A DNA stretch of 64,000 nucleotides from Salinisphaera sp. (GTDB lineage: Bacteria; Pseudomonadota; Gammaproteobacteria; Nevskiales; Salinisphaeraceae), in assembly GCF_002729955.1 (NCBI RefSeq), contig NZ_PBYA01000018.1:1-64000 (forward strand), written 5' to 3'. Below, in pieces: positions 36,942 to 46,088 of this stretch (the first letter of the stretch is position 1; every line of letters begins with the position of its first letter). The position numbers and the translations under genes are program-made. The notes below the pieces were generated by a model. The model had not been told where the DNA came from, did no database searches, and saw nothing but the letters and a program-made list of their open reading frames with translations.

Positions 36942-37001
36942 TTGACTAACCGGTCGATTAATTAATAAAGTTACATCGTGCAATGTAATAAACCGATCGG
37001 T
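36942..37001. promoter_or_regulatory. alkB/tetR intergenic operators and promoter
   Basis: Three palindromic elements lie between tetR and alkB: TTGACTAACCGGTCGATTAA (36942-36961, centred on ACCGGT), TTACAT-N6-ATGTAA (36971-36988) and the perfect ACCGATCGGT (36992-37001). TTGACT with TAAAGT 18 nt downstream also reads as a sigma-70 promoter toward alkB, so repressor binding would cover the -35 box. Confidence 0.6.
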
Positions 37002-37054
37002 AGGGCGCAAGCGCGCCGCCGGTCGTGTCCCTGCCGTTAACGCGAGGAGATCGC

Positions 37055-38236
37055 ATGAATACAATGACAATGGCCGAAGCGCGGGCCCATGACCGCAAGC
37101 GCTGGCTGTGGCCGATGGGCTTCGGCATCATCATCATCGTGGCTGCCCTGGCCCTGACCGGCTGGCTGACGGGCCAGACCTGGCTCATATTCGCCGGGCC
37201 GATCGTGGTTTATGGCGTGGTGCCCGTGCTCGACCTGCTCATCGGCAAGGACAGCACCAACCCGCCCGAACGCGTACTCGATATCCTCGAGGACGACCCC
37301 TTCTATCGCTACTCGACCTATATCTATGTGGTCGTACAGCTCATTCTGTTCGTGGCCGTTTGTGCCATCATCGGTACCCAGGATCTGACCTTCTGGCAGT
37401 GGCTGGGCTTTGTGAGCACCATTGGCATGCTCTCCGGCGTGTCGATCAACACCGCCCACGAGCTCGGCCACAAGAACACCGCCATCGAGAGCTGGCTGGC
37501 CAAGATCGCGCTTGCGCCGGTGGCCTACGGGCATTTCTATACCGAGCACAATCGCGGCCATCACAAGAACGTGGCTACGCCGCACGACCCGGCCAGTGCC
37601 CGCATGGGTGAGCCGTTCTGGCGTTTTCTCGTGCGTACCGCCGGCGGCAGCGCGCGCTCGGCGCTCGACATCGAGAAGACGCGCATGGCGCGCAAGAACC
37701 GCAGCTTCTGGAGCGTGCACAACGAAGTGCTGCAATCCTGGGGCATGACGGTCGTGCTCTGGGGCGCGCTGATGCTGGCCTTCGGTATCGAACTGCTGCC
37801 GTTCCTTGTGCTCCAGGCCCTGATCGGCGCCTCGCTGCTGGAAGCGGTGAACTATGCCGAGCACTACGGCCTGCTGCGCAAGAAGCTGGACAACGGCCGC
37901 TATGAACGCTGCCAGCCGGAGCATTCCTGGAACAACGATCACATCGTGACCAACATCTTCCTGTTCCATCTGCAGCGCCATTCCGACCACCACGCGCACC
38001 CGACCCGGCGCTATCAGTCGCTGCGTCACTTCGACGAAGCGCCGCAGCTGCCCACCGGCTATGCCGGCATGATCGTGCTGGCCTACTTCCCGCCGCTCTG
38101 GTATCGCGTGATGGACAAGCGGGTGGTGGCCCACTACGACGGCGACCTGCGCCGGGCCAACCTGCAGCCGGGCAAACGCGAGCGCCTGCTGGCCAAGTAT
38201 CCGCCGCCGGCCACCTCGGCCGATGCGTCTGCCTAG
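37055..38236 (+). CDS. alkB: Alkane 1-monooxygenase
   Basis: AlkB is the di-iron integral membrane hydroxylase that converts medium- to long-chain n-alkanes to 1-alkanols, with electrons from rubredoxin. The 393-residue protein starts at ATG 37055 (GAGGAG upstream). All four AlkB histidine signatures are present: HELGHK (135-140), EHNRGHH (164-170), NYAEHYG (266-272) and LQRHSDHHA (306-314). About six membrane helices are visible. The rubredoxin and reductase genes follow on the same strand. Confidence 0.98.
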   Translation: MNTMTMAEARAHDRKRWLWPMGFGIIIIVAALALTGWLTGQTWLIFAGPIVVYGVVPVLDLLIGKDSTNPPERVLDILEDDPFYRYSTYIYVVVQLILFVAVCAIIGTQDLTFWQWLGFVSTIGMLSGVSINTAHELGHKNTAIESWLAKIALAPVAYGHFYTEHNRGHHKNVATPHDPASARMGEPFWRFLVRTAGGSARSALDIEKTRMARKNRSFWSVHNEVLQSWGMTVVLWGALMLAFGIELLPFLVLQALIGASLLEAVNYAEHYGLLRKKLDNGRYERCQPEHSWNNDHIVTNIFLFHLQRHSDHHAHPTRRYQSLRHFDEAPQLPTGYAGMIVLAYFPPLWYRVMDKRVVAHYDGDLRRANLQPGKRERLLAKYPPPATSADASA

Positions 38237-38364
38237 CGCGATCGCTGCGTAATCAAGGAATCGCCGTCGTACGGCGGTTTTGGTAGCCTTGAATTCCACC
38301 GAGCGGGCGCCGTTATCGCGGCGCCCGAACTTGCTTTAGCGCAATAGTTTATAAAGGACGTCAG

Positions 38365-38532
38365 ATGAAGAAATGGCAATGCATTGTCTGTGGTTTCGAG
38401 TACGACGAAGCCGAAGGCATGCCGGACGAGGGCATCGAGCCGGGCACCAAGTGGGAAGACATCCCCGACGACTGGACCTGCCCCGACTGCGGCGCGCCCA
38501 AGGACGATTTCGAAATGATGGAAGTCGACTGA
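38365..38532 (+). CDS. rubA: Rubredoxin, AlkG-type electron carrier
   Basis: A 55-residue frame from ATG 38365 encodes a canonical rubredoxin. It carries one iron bound by Cys6 and Cys9 ([14 protein letters not shown]) and Cys39 and Cys42 ([13 protein letters not shown]). The sequence [17 protein letters not shown] is typical of AlkG2-class rubredoxins, the ones able to pass electrons to AlkB. An AAGGA lies upstream. It sits 128 nt after alkB and 68 nt before the reductase gene, completing the electron chain. Confidence 0.97.
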   Translation: MKKWQCIVCGFEYDEAEGMPDEGIEPGTKWEDIPDDWTCPDCGAPKDDFEMMEVD

Positions 38533-38600
38533 TCGTCGCCATCGTTCGCCACGCACGGGCCGCAGCGCGGCCTGTCATTTGATCTCACTCGAGAGCACGC

Positions 38601-39755
38601 ATGGATCCGATCATCATCGTCGGTACCGGGCTTGCCGGCTACGGCACGGCCCGCGAATTTCGCAAGCACGACAAGGAGCGCCCGCTGGTGCTGATCACCC
38701 GCGACGACGGCGCCAACTACTACAAGCCGGATCTGTCCGAGGCCCACGCCAAGAACGCCACGCCCGACGATCTGGTCAAGAAAGACGTCGATGCCATGGC
38801 CGAAGAGCTCGACGCCACAATCCATACCCATCGTCAGGTCGAATCCATCGACCGCGGAAACCGTCAGATCGTGCTCAACGGCGACACGCTCACCTACCAC
38901 AAGCTCGTGCTCGCCTTCGGCGCCGATCCCATCGTGCTCAAACTCGCGGGTGATGCCACCCAGGCCATCCACAAGGTCAACAACCTGTTCGACTATCGCA
39001 GTTTTCGCTCGAATCTGGGCGATGCAAAGCATGTGGCGATTCTCGGCGCTGGCCTGATCGGCTGCGAGTTCGCCAACGACCTGGTCGAAGCCGGCTACGA
39101 GGTATCGATTGCCGACCCGGCCGACTGGCCGCTGTCGCAGCTGCTGCCCAAGGCCTGTGGCGAGGCGGTCGAGCGCGGCCTGGCAAAGGCCGGCGTGCAC
39201 TGGCATCTGGGCCATGCCGCTACCGGCGTGCATCACAGCAACAAACAGCTGCAGATCCTGCTCGACAACGACGAAAGCATTCATGCCGATGCCGTGCTGT
39301 CGGCGGTCGGCCTGCGGGCCGGTATCGATCTGGCCGAAAAGGCCGGGCTCAAGATCGACAAGGGCATCGTCGTCGATCGTACGCTGGTCACCAGCGACCC
39401 GAATATCTATGCGCTCGGCGACTGTGCCGAAGTCGACGGCCAGTGGCGGCCCTATGTCGGGCCGCTCATGCAGTGTGCGCGCACGCTCGGCAAGACCCTG
39501 GCCGGCGGCGACGGCGAAACGGCCGGCCGCGTGAAATACCCGACCCTGCCGATCATCGTGAAGACGCACGTCTGCCCCGTGGTGGTCATGCCGCCCGTCG
39601 AAAGCGGTGGCCAGTGGGAAATCGACGGCGACATGCCCGATTTCGAAGCCCGCTGCATGAGCGAGGACGGCCGGCTTATCGGCTTCGCGCTCACCGGCGA
39701 GGCCACCAACAAACGTCGCGACTACATCAAGGAAGCGCCACCGCTTATGGCATAG
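38601..39755 (+). CDS. rubB: Rubredoxin-NAD(+) reductase
   Basis: This FAD enzyme passes electrons from NAD(P)H to rubredoxin for AlkB. The 384-residue protein shows the FAD-binding GTGLAG (8-13), the NAD-binding ILGAGLIGCEFA (about 147-158) and the FAD motif IYALGDCAEV. The length fits the short RubB type found in Pseudomonas aeruginosa and Acinetobacter, not the two-domain AlkT. It is the third gene of alkB-rubA-rubB. Confidence 0.95.
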   Translation: MDPIIIVGTGLAGYGTAREFRKHDKERPLVLITRDDGANYYKPDLSEAHAKNATPDDLVKKDVDAMAEELDATIHTHRQVESIDRGNRQIVLNGDTLTYHKLVLAFGADPIVLKLAGDATQAIHKVNNLFDYRSFRSNLGDAKHVAILGAGLIGCEFANDLVEAGYEVSIADPADWPLSQLLPKACGEAVERGLAKAGVHWHLGHAATGVHHSNKQLQILLDNDESIHADAVLSAVGLRAGIDLAEKAGLKIDKGIVVDRTLVTSDPNIYALGDCAEVDGQWRPYVGPLMQCARTLGKTLAGGDGETAGRVKYPTLPIIVKTHVCPVVVMPPVESGGQWEIDGDMPDFEARCMSEDGRLIGFALTGEATNKRRDYIKEAPPLMA

Positions 39756-39758
39756 TCC

Positions 39759-40451
39759 GTGGGGATCGGCCGCCCCACGGGGCTGGAAGATTTGCCCCGC
39801 TCGGGCGCCCCAGAGCCACACGGGCCGCCCGAGCCGCTCTTTCTGGCCGATTGGCTGGATCGTCAGCTTTCCGGCCGCGACGCGAAGGGGCACCGCATAC
39901 GAAAGATTCAGCGAATACCGTTCCACGGCGATTGGGTGCCGATTGTTCTGAGCTTCGCGCTTCTCTTTGTTCTGGGTTTGCCGTATCGCTGGCTTGCGCG
40001 AATTGAGTTCATCGAAGTAGATCCGGCGCGGGCGACAGTACAGCTTTGGTATCTACTGATTGCACTCGCGCTGGGCTTGCGTATTGGCTGGGTGCGACGG
40101 CTTCTTTTTGAATTGGAAGTGCGCCGCGACGAGCGGCGACGGACATGGCATCGGCTAATGGAGCGCAAGCCCGTTCGGAATTATTGTGGATACCGCAAGT
40201 ACGTGAAACGCCGGTTGAATCTGTTCGGCGCGGTTATTTTAGCGGGCGTAGGGATCGGCGTTTTTCGCCTCCACTGGTCTGCATTCATCGCAGACATGAC
40301 ATATATCTGGAATGGTGTCGTCGACCCGAGCCTTGACGGCTTCCCTGCTGCGGTTGGCAAACCAGATGTTTTGTTTGCGGTGCTTGTCGTATACGGGGGG
40401 GATTGGATCGTGTTCTTCACACATTTGTTCTTGCGTAAACCGACCGTTTAG
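39759..40451 (+). CDS. Hypothetical membrane protein
   Basis: This 230-residue frame starts at GTG 39759, only 3 nt after the rubB stop. It has a polar N-terminus (1-55) and three or four hydrophobic helices (about 60-77, 92-108, 155-172, 203-225), with Arg-rich loops between them. The base composition is visibly lower in GC than rubB from about 39950 on, suggesting later acquisition. I do not recognise a family. An alternative later start is possible. Confidence 0.6.
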   Translation: MGIGRPTGLEDLPRSGAPEPHGPPEPLFLADWLDRQLSGRDAKGHRIRKIQRIPFHGDWVPIVLSFALLFVLGLPYRWLARIEFIEVDPARATVQLWYLLIALALGLRIGWVRRLLFELEVRRDERRRTWHRLMERKPVRNYCGYRKYVKRRLNLFGAVILAGVGIGVFRLHWSAFIADMTYIWNGVVDPSLDGFPAAVGKPDVLFAVLVVYGGDWIVFFTHLFLRKPTV

Positions 40452-40737
40452 CACGCCTTCAAACGTCGGTGTTTTGTTCCCAGCTCGTTGCTGCCCGGCT
40501 CGTGTTTTAACGCGGCTGTCGTCTTCCCTATAGGAATAGACTCTGGGTCTGTTCCAGAGGATGTGCAGCTCATGGAAAACGGCGCTGTATTCAAGAGTAA
40601 CCGCAGCCGCGGGATGCGTCGGCCCGAGGTCGCGCCGGACGCCGAGCCGTGGAGAAGCGGGTTTGAGCAGCGCGGCGTCAGTGGCGATTTCATGCGCCAG
40701 CGCGAGCAGCCGGCCGCACGGAAATAAGACGCCCCGG

Positions 40738-41865
40738 CTAAGCGGCGTTCCGGGCGCCGCGCTTTGCGAGCGCTGCCAGCCGCGTGCCCGCCAACCGAGC
40801 ACCCTTGATATTGCCGGCCATCGGCCCGAGCTGAAGGCTGGCCGGGCGGCCGAGCAGATGCAGGCCCGGCGCGGCTTCGAGATTGTCGTTGATGAACACA
40901 TGGCCGTCGCTGTCGCAGCGCAGGTCGAGCGCGTCGATGGTATGGCCGAGCAGGCTGTCGGGGCGGGCGTGGTTTTCGAAGCCGGTGGCCAGAATCACGC
41001 GATCGGCATCGATACGCCGGCCGTGCGCTAATACCAGGCCGTTGGCATCCGTCGATTCGACGTCGCCCCGCCGCCAGGCGATATCGCCGGCCGCCAACGC
41101 GGCGGTGATACGCGCCAGGACATCCGGCGGCAGGGTGCCGGGCTGGCGGGCATTGGCGAGCAGGGCGGTCCGCGCCTCGATCGGCGTGCGGGCAAACGGC
41201 GTGAGGCAACGCGGGCCGGCATAGCAGGGGTCGCTATCGAAATCGGCCCGTCGCGGCGGCGTACGCGTGACCCAGCACACCGTGTGTCCGAGTTCCTGCA
41301 GCTTGAGTGCGAGCTGGGCGCCGGTGATGCCACCGCCGACCACGGCGACCCGTGCCGATGCATATCGGTCGATCGCGAAATCGGCGTCGTAGACGTGTTC
41401 GCAGCCCGCCGCCGCCACGGGCCGGTAGGGCGCATTGGGGCCCAGCGCCAATACCAGCCGTCGCGTGTCGTAGGCGCGGCCGTTCGTGGCGTGAACGCGC
41501 CAGCCCCGGGCCAGACGTTCGATGCGCTCGCCGCGCGTAGCGATACGCTCGGGGCCGGCTAGGGCGTGGCGGGCATGGGCTTCGAACAACGCGCGGGCCG
41601 GGCGACGGTAGTAGCCGAGTTCGTGGCCGCTGTCGAAACCGTTTTCCGCTGCGAATGCGCGCAGGGCATCGGCACGCCGGCCCAGGTGATGGGCGTTGGA
41701 AGAGCGCAGATAGATCATGCCGCAGGCGTCGGCCCGGCGCTGCCAGTCGGCCAGGGGGTGGCGGTCGTCGAGTACCGCGAGCCGTGCAGCGGGCGCGGCC
41801 GCTGTGATCGCTTGTGCCGCGAATGTGCCGTGCAGGCCGCCGCCGACGATCAGCCAGTCGTACAT
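40738..41865 (-). CDS. FAD/NAD(P)-binding flavoprotein (monooxygenase-like)
   Basis: The 375-residue protein has an N-terminal dinucleotide fold (WLIVGGGLHG), a central second Rossmann motif (VAVVGGGITGAQLALKL) and a C-terminal ATGFENH segment, a layout like N-hydroxylating and flavin-containing monooxygenases or related oxidoreductases. The segment RRADACGMIYLRSSNAHHLG resembles FAD/NAD(P)-binding domain proteins of unknown substrate. It is 18 nt downstream of sixA on the minus strand. The 286 bases between it and 40451 hold no gene I can support. Confidence 0.78.
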   Translation of the reverse strand: MYDWLIVGGGLHGTFAAQAITAAAPAARLAVLDDRHPLADWQRRADACGMIYLRSSNAHHLGRRADALRAFAAENGFDSGHELGYYRRPARALFEAHARHALAGPERIATRGERIERLARGWRVHATNGRAYDTRRLVLALGPNAPYRPVAAAGCEHVYDADFAIDRYASARVAVVGGGITGAQLALKLQELGHTVCWVTRTPPRRADFDSDPCYAGPRCLTPFARTPIEARTALLANARQPGTLPPDVLARITAALAAGDIAWRRGDVESTDANGLVLAHGRRIDADRVILATGFENHARPDSLLGHTIDALDLRCDSDGHVFINDNLEAAPGLHLLGRPASLQLGPMAGNIKGARLAGTRLAALAKRGARNAA

Positions 41866-41883
41866 CAGCGCAGGCGCGCGGGT

Positions 41884-42393
41884 TTAACCGAGCTTGCGCA
41901 GCTGGCGGGCGGTCAGCAGCCAGCGCAGGGTGCCGGTGCCGCCGTCCGGCGGGCCGGGAAATTCCAGCAGGGCGGCGCCGGCCTTCTTGAAGGCCATGAG
42001 CCGATCACGCCGGCGGGTCAGGCTCCAGGATACCCAGGTGGCCAGATCCGGCTCGTGACCCACCAGCACCAGACGACGATCGCCGAAGTGGGTGTGCAGG
42101 TATTCATCGAGCGCGGCCATATCCACCGGCGGGGCGAGCACGTTGGCCTCTTCGATGGTGGCATCGTCGAGATAGCCGGACAGGATCTCGGCGGTCTGCA
42201 CCGCGCGGACCAGCGGGCTGGTGACGATATCGTCCACCGCCAGATCCTTGAGCGCTGCGCGCAGCCCGGCGGCGGCCGCACGGGTACGGCGCATGCCTTC
42301 CGGCGTGAGCGGTCGCTCTTCGTCGGACAGGCCCATGCCGTGGGCCTTGTCGGCGTCGAGCGCGATGCCGTGACGTATGACGATGATATCCAT
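41884..42393 (-). CDS. sixA: Phosphohistidine phosphatase SixA
   Basis: SixA removes phosphate from phosphohistidine; in E. coli it acts on the nitrogen phosphotransferase protein NPr and on ArcB. The 169-residue protein opens MDIIVIRHGIALDAD, with the catalytic histidine His8, and has the second histidine in LVGHEPDLA. ATG 42393 aligns with family starts; a GTG at 42429 would add 12 residues. It is divergent from nrdA with about 520 nt between them. Confidence 0.9.
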   Translation of the reverse strand: MDIIVIRHGIALDADKAHGMGLSDEERPLTPEGMRRTRAAAAGLRAALKDLAVDDIVTSPLVRAVQTAEILSGYLDDATIEEANVLAPPVDMAALDEYLHTHFGDRRLVLVGHEPDLATWVSWSLTRRRDRLMAFKKAGAALLEFPGPPDGGTGTLRWLLTARQLRKLG

Positions 42394-42714
42394 GGCGCTA
42401 TTGTCGCCCGTGAATGCAACCACCGCCACTACGCGCGGCGGGAAAATGCGGCTCGCGACTATCGAAAATCGTCGCCGGCAAGAAAAATTTTATCGTCGCG
42501 GTTTTCATGGATCGTCTCGCGCGGATGCCTGCCTGAAAACGTTGTACGCCAAGTCTTTTACAGAACGGTCACGAGATGTGTGCAGATTTGGCGGTGGGCG
42601 CGGCGCAACACCTGCGTGATGGCGGGGCGACCCAAGCGAAGCCGGTGCTGGCGAGCCAGTAACCATGGCCGCGAGGCCTTGCGCAACGCGCATTTGCGCG
42701 ATTTGTACCGGGGG

Positions 42715-42723
42715 TTATCCACA
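42715..42723 (+). promoter_or_regulatory. DnaA box upstream of nrdA
   Basis: TTATCCACA is an exact DnaA consensus box. A near match, TTGTCCACC, follows at 42727. E. coli nrdAB is known to be controlled by DnaA through boxes in its promoter, so the placement about 200 nt before nrdA fits. Confidence 0.7.
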
Positions 42724-42752
42724 GCGTTGTCCACCTCTTGTTCACCGCGCCA

Positions 42753-42768
42753 CCACAACATATAGTCC
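42753..42768 (+). promoter_or_regulatory. NrdR box 1
   Basis: CCACAACATATAGTCC matches the NrdR consensus ACACWATATATWGTGT at 12 of 16 positions. NrdR represses ribonucleotide reductase genes and needs two boxes on one face of the helix. Confidence 0.7.
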
Positions 42769-42794
42769 TATTGGCGGCGAAAAGGGGTGCTTGA

Positions 42795-42810
42795 CCACAG
42801 TATCTAGTGG
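42795..42810 (+). promoter_or_regulatory. NrdR box 2
   Basis: CCACAGTATCTAGTGG is a near-perfect palindrome matching the NrdR consensus at 12 of 16 positions. It starts 42 bp after box 1, four helical turns, as the paired-box model requires. Confidence 0.75.
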
Positions 42811-42917
42811 GGTAGAGTTCGCTGCCAAGACGTTGTCCCCAGCGCGGCGCGGCGTCTACCGGTTTCGTTTTATCGCAGCGTCGTTCTCCCGGCGCGGCCG
42901 CTTTAAGAGGCAAGGAC

Positions 42918-45900
42918 ATGGAGCACACACAGGTTTCCGATCGCGCGAATGCGCGCAGCGAACAGCCGGCGGCCGCCGGCTCGTATGGCGCCAGCATCGA
43001 GGCGACGGCGCCGGGCAGCTACAAGGTCATTCGTCGCAACGGCAAGGTCACCCCGTTCGATGCCTCCAAGATCGAGCTGGCTGTCACCAAGGCCTTCATC
43101 GACGTGGAAGGCCAGCAGGGCGCGGCCTCCTCGCGCATCCGTGAAACCGTCAAGCACATCACCGAACAGGTGGTGCAGGGCGTGACCCGCAGCCTGCCCG
43201 GCGGCGGCGCGGTGCATATCGAGGATATTCAGGACTACGTCGAGCTCGCACTCATGCGCAGCGGCGAGCACAAGGTGGCCCGCTCCTACGTGCTGTATCG
43301 CGAAGAGCGCGCCCACGAGCGTGCCGCCAAGCTGGCCGAGAAGGGCGCCGAAGCGGGCGAACCGGCCCAGGCCGCCGATATCAATGTGGCCTTCAAGGAC
43401 GGCACCACCCGCCCGCTGGATCGCGACCGCCTGACCCGCGTGATCGACGAAGCCTGTGCCGGCATAGACGGCGTGGCCGCCGAGCAGGTGCTCAAGGACA
43501 CGCTCAAGAATGCGTTCGACGGCATCTCCGAAGACGAGCTGTCCACCGCCCTCGTGCTCTCTGCCCGCCAGCGCCTGGAAGCCGAGCCCAACTACGGCAT
43601 GGTTGCCGCGCGTCTGCTCATGGACAAGCTGCGCCACGAAGCGCTGACCTTCCTGGCCGATGGCCAGGTCGAGTACGCGACCCACGCCGAGATGCGCACG
43701 GCGTATCCGTCCTACTTCAAGGACTTCATCGCCCGCGGCGTACACCATGAACTGCTCGCCCCCGAGCTGATGGAATACGACCTGGATCGTCTCGGCGAAG
43801 CGCTGATTGCCGATCGCGACCTGCAGTTCACCTATCTGGGCCTGCAGACACTCTACGACCGCTACTTCATCCACCACGAATCCAAGCGCTTCGAACTGCC
43901 GCAGGCGTTCTACATGCGCGTGGCGATGGGCCTGGCGATCAACGAGATCGAGCGCGAAGAAAAGGCCATCGAGTTCTACAAGCTGCTTTCCAGCTTCGAC
44001 TTCATGTCGTCCACGCCGACGCTGTTCAACTCCGGCACGCTGCGCCCGCAGCTGTCGAGCTGCTATCTGACCACCGTGGCCGACGATCTGCACGGCATCT
44101 ACGAAGCCGTTCAGGACAACGCGCTGCTGTCGAAATTCGCCGGCGGCCTGGGCAACGACTGGACGCCGGTGCGTGCCATGGGCGCCCATATCAAGGGCAC
44201 CAACGGCAAGAGCCAGGGCGTCGTGCCGTTCCTGAAAGTGGTCAACGACACCGCCGTGGCCGTGAACCAGGGCGGCAAGCGCAAGGGCGCGGTCTGTGCC
44301 TATCTGGAAACCTGGCATAAGGACATCGAGGAATTCCTCGACCTGCGCAAGAACACCGGCGACGACCGTCGTCGCTGCCACGACATGAACACCGCGAACT
44401 GGATCCCAGATCTGTTCGTTAAGCGCGTGCTCAACGACGAGCCGTGGACGCTGTTCTCGCCCAACGATGTGCCGGACCTGCACGACCTGACCGGCAAGGC
44501 GTTCGAAGAAGCTTATGTGGGCTACGAGGCGAAGGCGGCCCGCGGCGAGATCAAGAACGTCAAGACGCTCTCGGCCGTCAACCTGTGGCGCAAGATGCTG
44601 TCCCTGCTGTTTGAAACGGGCCACCCGTGGTTCACCTTCAAGGACCCGTGCAACCTGCGCAGCCCGCAGCAGCACAAGGGCGTGGTGCATTCGTCCAACC
44701 TGTGCACCGAGATCACGCTCAACACCTCGCCGGGCAAGGAAATCGCGGTCTGCAACCTGGGTTCGGTGAACCTGCCGCAGCATATCGAGAACGGTGAACT
44801 GAACGTGGCCAAGCTGGAAGCCACCATCAACACCGCCATGCGCATGCTCGATAACGTCATCGAGTACAACTACTACAGCGTGAAGACCGCGCGGGATTCC
44901 AACCTGCGTCATCGCCCGGTGGGCATGGGCCTGATGGGCTTCCAGGACGCCCTCTACAAGCTCAAGCTGCCCTACGAATCCAGCGAGGCGGTGGAATTCG
45001 CCGATCGCTCGATGGAGCAGATCAGCTATCTGGCCATCAAGGCCTCGACCAACCTGGCCGAAGAACGCGGCGCCTACAGCAGCTTCAAGGGCAGCCTGTG
45101 GGATCAGGGCATCCTGCCGATCGACTCGATCAAGATCCTGCGTGAAAACCGCGGTGAGGAATACCTGGACCAGGACGAATCTCAGACGCTGGATTGGGAC
45201 ACCCTGCGCGAGCGCGTGCAGAGCGTGGGCATGCGTAACTCCAACTGCATGGCCATCGCCCCCACCGCGACCATCGCCAACATCACGGGCGTGAGCCAGT
45301 CCATCGAGCCGACGTACCAGAACCTGTACGTCAAATCGAACCTGTCGGGCGAGTTCACCGTGGCCAACCCCTACCTCGTGGAAGACCTCAAGGCGCTGGG
45401 CCTGTGGGACGAGGTGATGGCCAACGACCTCAAGTACTACGACGGCAGCGTGCAGGGCATCGACCGCATCCCGGACGATCTGAAAGTGCTCTACAAATGC
45501 GCCTTCGAGATCGACCCGCGCTGGCTGGTGGAAGCCGGTTCGCGCCGCCAGAAATGGCTGGATCAGGCCCAGAGCCTGAACCTGTACATGGCCGAACCCT
45601 CGGGCCGCAAGCTGGACGAACTCTACAAGTTCGCCTGGAAGAAAGGCCTGAAGACCACCTACTACCTGCGCTCCACCAGCGCCACGCATACCGAGAAGTC
45701 GACGATCACCGATCATCGCCTGAACGCGGTTGGCAACGGCGGCAAGGGCTCCGGCGGCGGTGCCGGCGCGGGCGGCTCGGTATCCGGCGGTGCCTCCAGC
45801 AATGGCGGCGGCCAGACGGTCAACGCGGCATCCAACGGCGCCAGCGCCGCGCCCAAGGCTCGTCCCACCGCCTCGGCAGCGGCGCCAGCACCGGAAGGCA

Positions 45901-45959
45901 AGCCGACCGCGCCGATGGCCTGTGCCATCGACGACCCGGACTGCGAGGCCTGTCAGTAG
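42918..45959 (+). CDS. nrdA: Class I ribonucleotide reductase, large subunit
   Basis: NrdA reduces ribonucleoside diphosphates using a radical delivered from NrdB. The 1013-residue protein has two N-terminal ATP-cone domains (about 34-135 and 155-245), more than E. coli's one. The active site cysteines are Cys382 (SSCYLTT), Asn594/Cys596/Glu598 (NLCTE) and Cys612 (VCNLGSVN). After the catalytic domain comes a Gly/Ser/Ala-rich linker of about 60 residues and a mobile tail ending CAIDDPDCEACQ, whose cysteines would receive electrons. The start is ATG 42918 with AAGGA upstream. nrdB follows after 361 nt. Confidence 0.97.
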   Translation: MEHTQVSDRANARSEQPAAAGSYGASIEATAPGSYKVIRRNGKVTPFDASKIELAVTKAFIDVEGQQGAASSRIRETVKHITEQVVQGVTRSLPGGGAVHIEDIQDYVELALMRSGEHKVARSYVLYREERAHERAAKLAEKGAEAGEPAQAADINVAFKDGTTRPLDRDRLTRVIDEACAGIDGVAAEQVLKDTLKNAFDGISEDELSTALVLSARQRLEAEPNYGMVAARLLMDKLRHEALTFLADGQVEYATHAEMRTAYPSYFKDFIARGVHHELLAPELMEYDLDRLGEALIADRDLQFTYLGLQTLYDRYFIHHESKRFELPQAFYMRVAMGLAINEIEREEKAIEFYKLLSSFDFMSSTPTLFNSGTLRPQLSSCYLTTVADDLHGIYEAVQDNALLSKFAGGLGNDWTPVRAMGAHIKGTNGKSQGVVPFLKVVNDTAVAVNQGGKRKGAVCAYLETWHKDIEEFLDLRKNTGDDRRRCHDMNTANWIPDLFVKRVLNDEPWTLFSPNDVPDLHDLTGKAFEEAYVGYEAKAARGEIKNVKTLSAVNLWRKMLSLLFETGHPWFTFKDPCNLRSPQQHKGVVHSSNLCTEITLNTSPGKEIAVCNLGSVNLPQHIENGELNVAKLEATINTAMRMLDNVIEYNYYSVKTARDSNLRHRPVGMGLMGFQDALYKLKLPYESSEAVEFADRSMEQISYLAIKASTNLAEERGAYSSFKGSLWDQGILPIDSIKILRENRGEEYLDQDESQTLDWDTLRERVQSVGMRNSNCMAIAPTATIANITGVSQSIEPTYQNLYVKSNLSGEFTVANPYLVEDLKALGLWDEVMANDLKYYDGSVQGIDRIPDDLKVLYKCAFEIDPRWLVEAGSRRQKWLDQAQSLNLYMAEPSGRKLDELYKFAWKKGLKTTYYLRSTSATHTEKSTITDHRLNAVGNGGKGSGGGAGAGGSVSGGASSNGGGQTVNAASNGASAAPKARPTASAAAPAPEGKPTAPMACAIDDPDCEACQ

Positions 45960-45984
45960 GGCGAAGCGCCGAACGAAAGAAGGT

Positions 45985-46015
45985 TATCCGCAGATCGACG
46001 CAGATTTACGCCGAT
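45985..46015 (+). repeat. Left arm of inverted repeat between nrdA and nrdB
   Basis: TATCCGCAGATCGACGCAGA begins this 31-bp arm. It matches the reverse complement of 46217-46247 at 26 of 31 positions. GCAGAT-type units repeat inside each arm. The pair brackets about 200 bp. Confidence 0.75.
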
Positions 46016-46088
46016 GGAAGACAAGACAACACGTCGTCCTTCGAACCTGCGTCCCTGCGGAGCGCCTTCTAAGCCGAGAACGACAACG

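Noticed and set aside
40488-40727. 79-codon plus frame MLPGSCFNAAVV
   Set aside because: No ribosome-binding site, no family resemblance, and mixed composition; not supported as a gene.
42903-45716. 937-codon minus-strand frame opposite nrdA
   Set aside because: Antisense shadow of nrdA caused by high GC at third positions; no recognisable domain. The 26746-28989 minus frame opposite the RND gene is the same.
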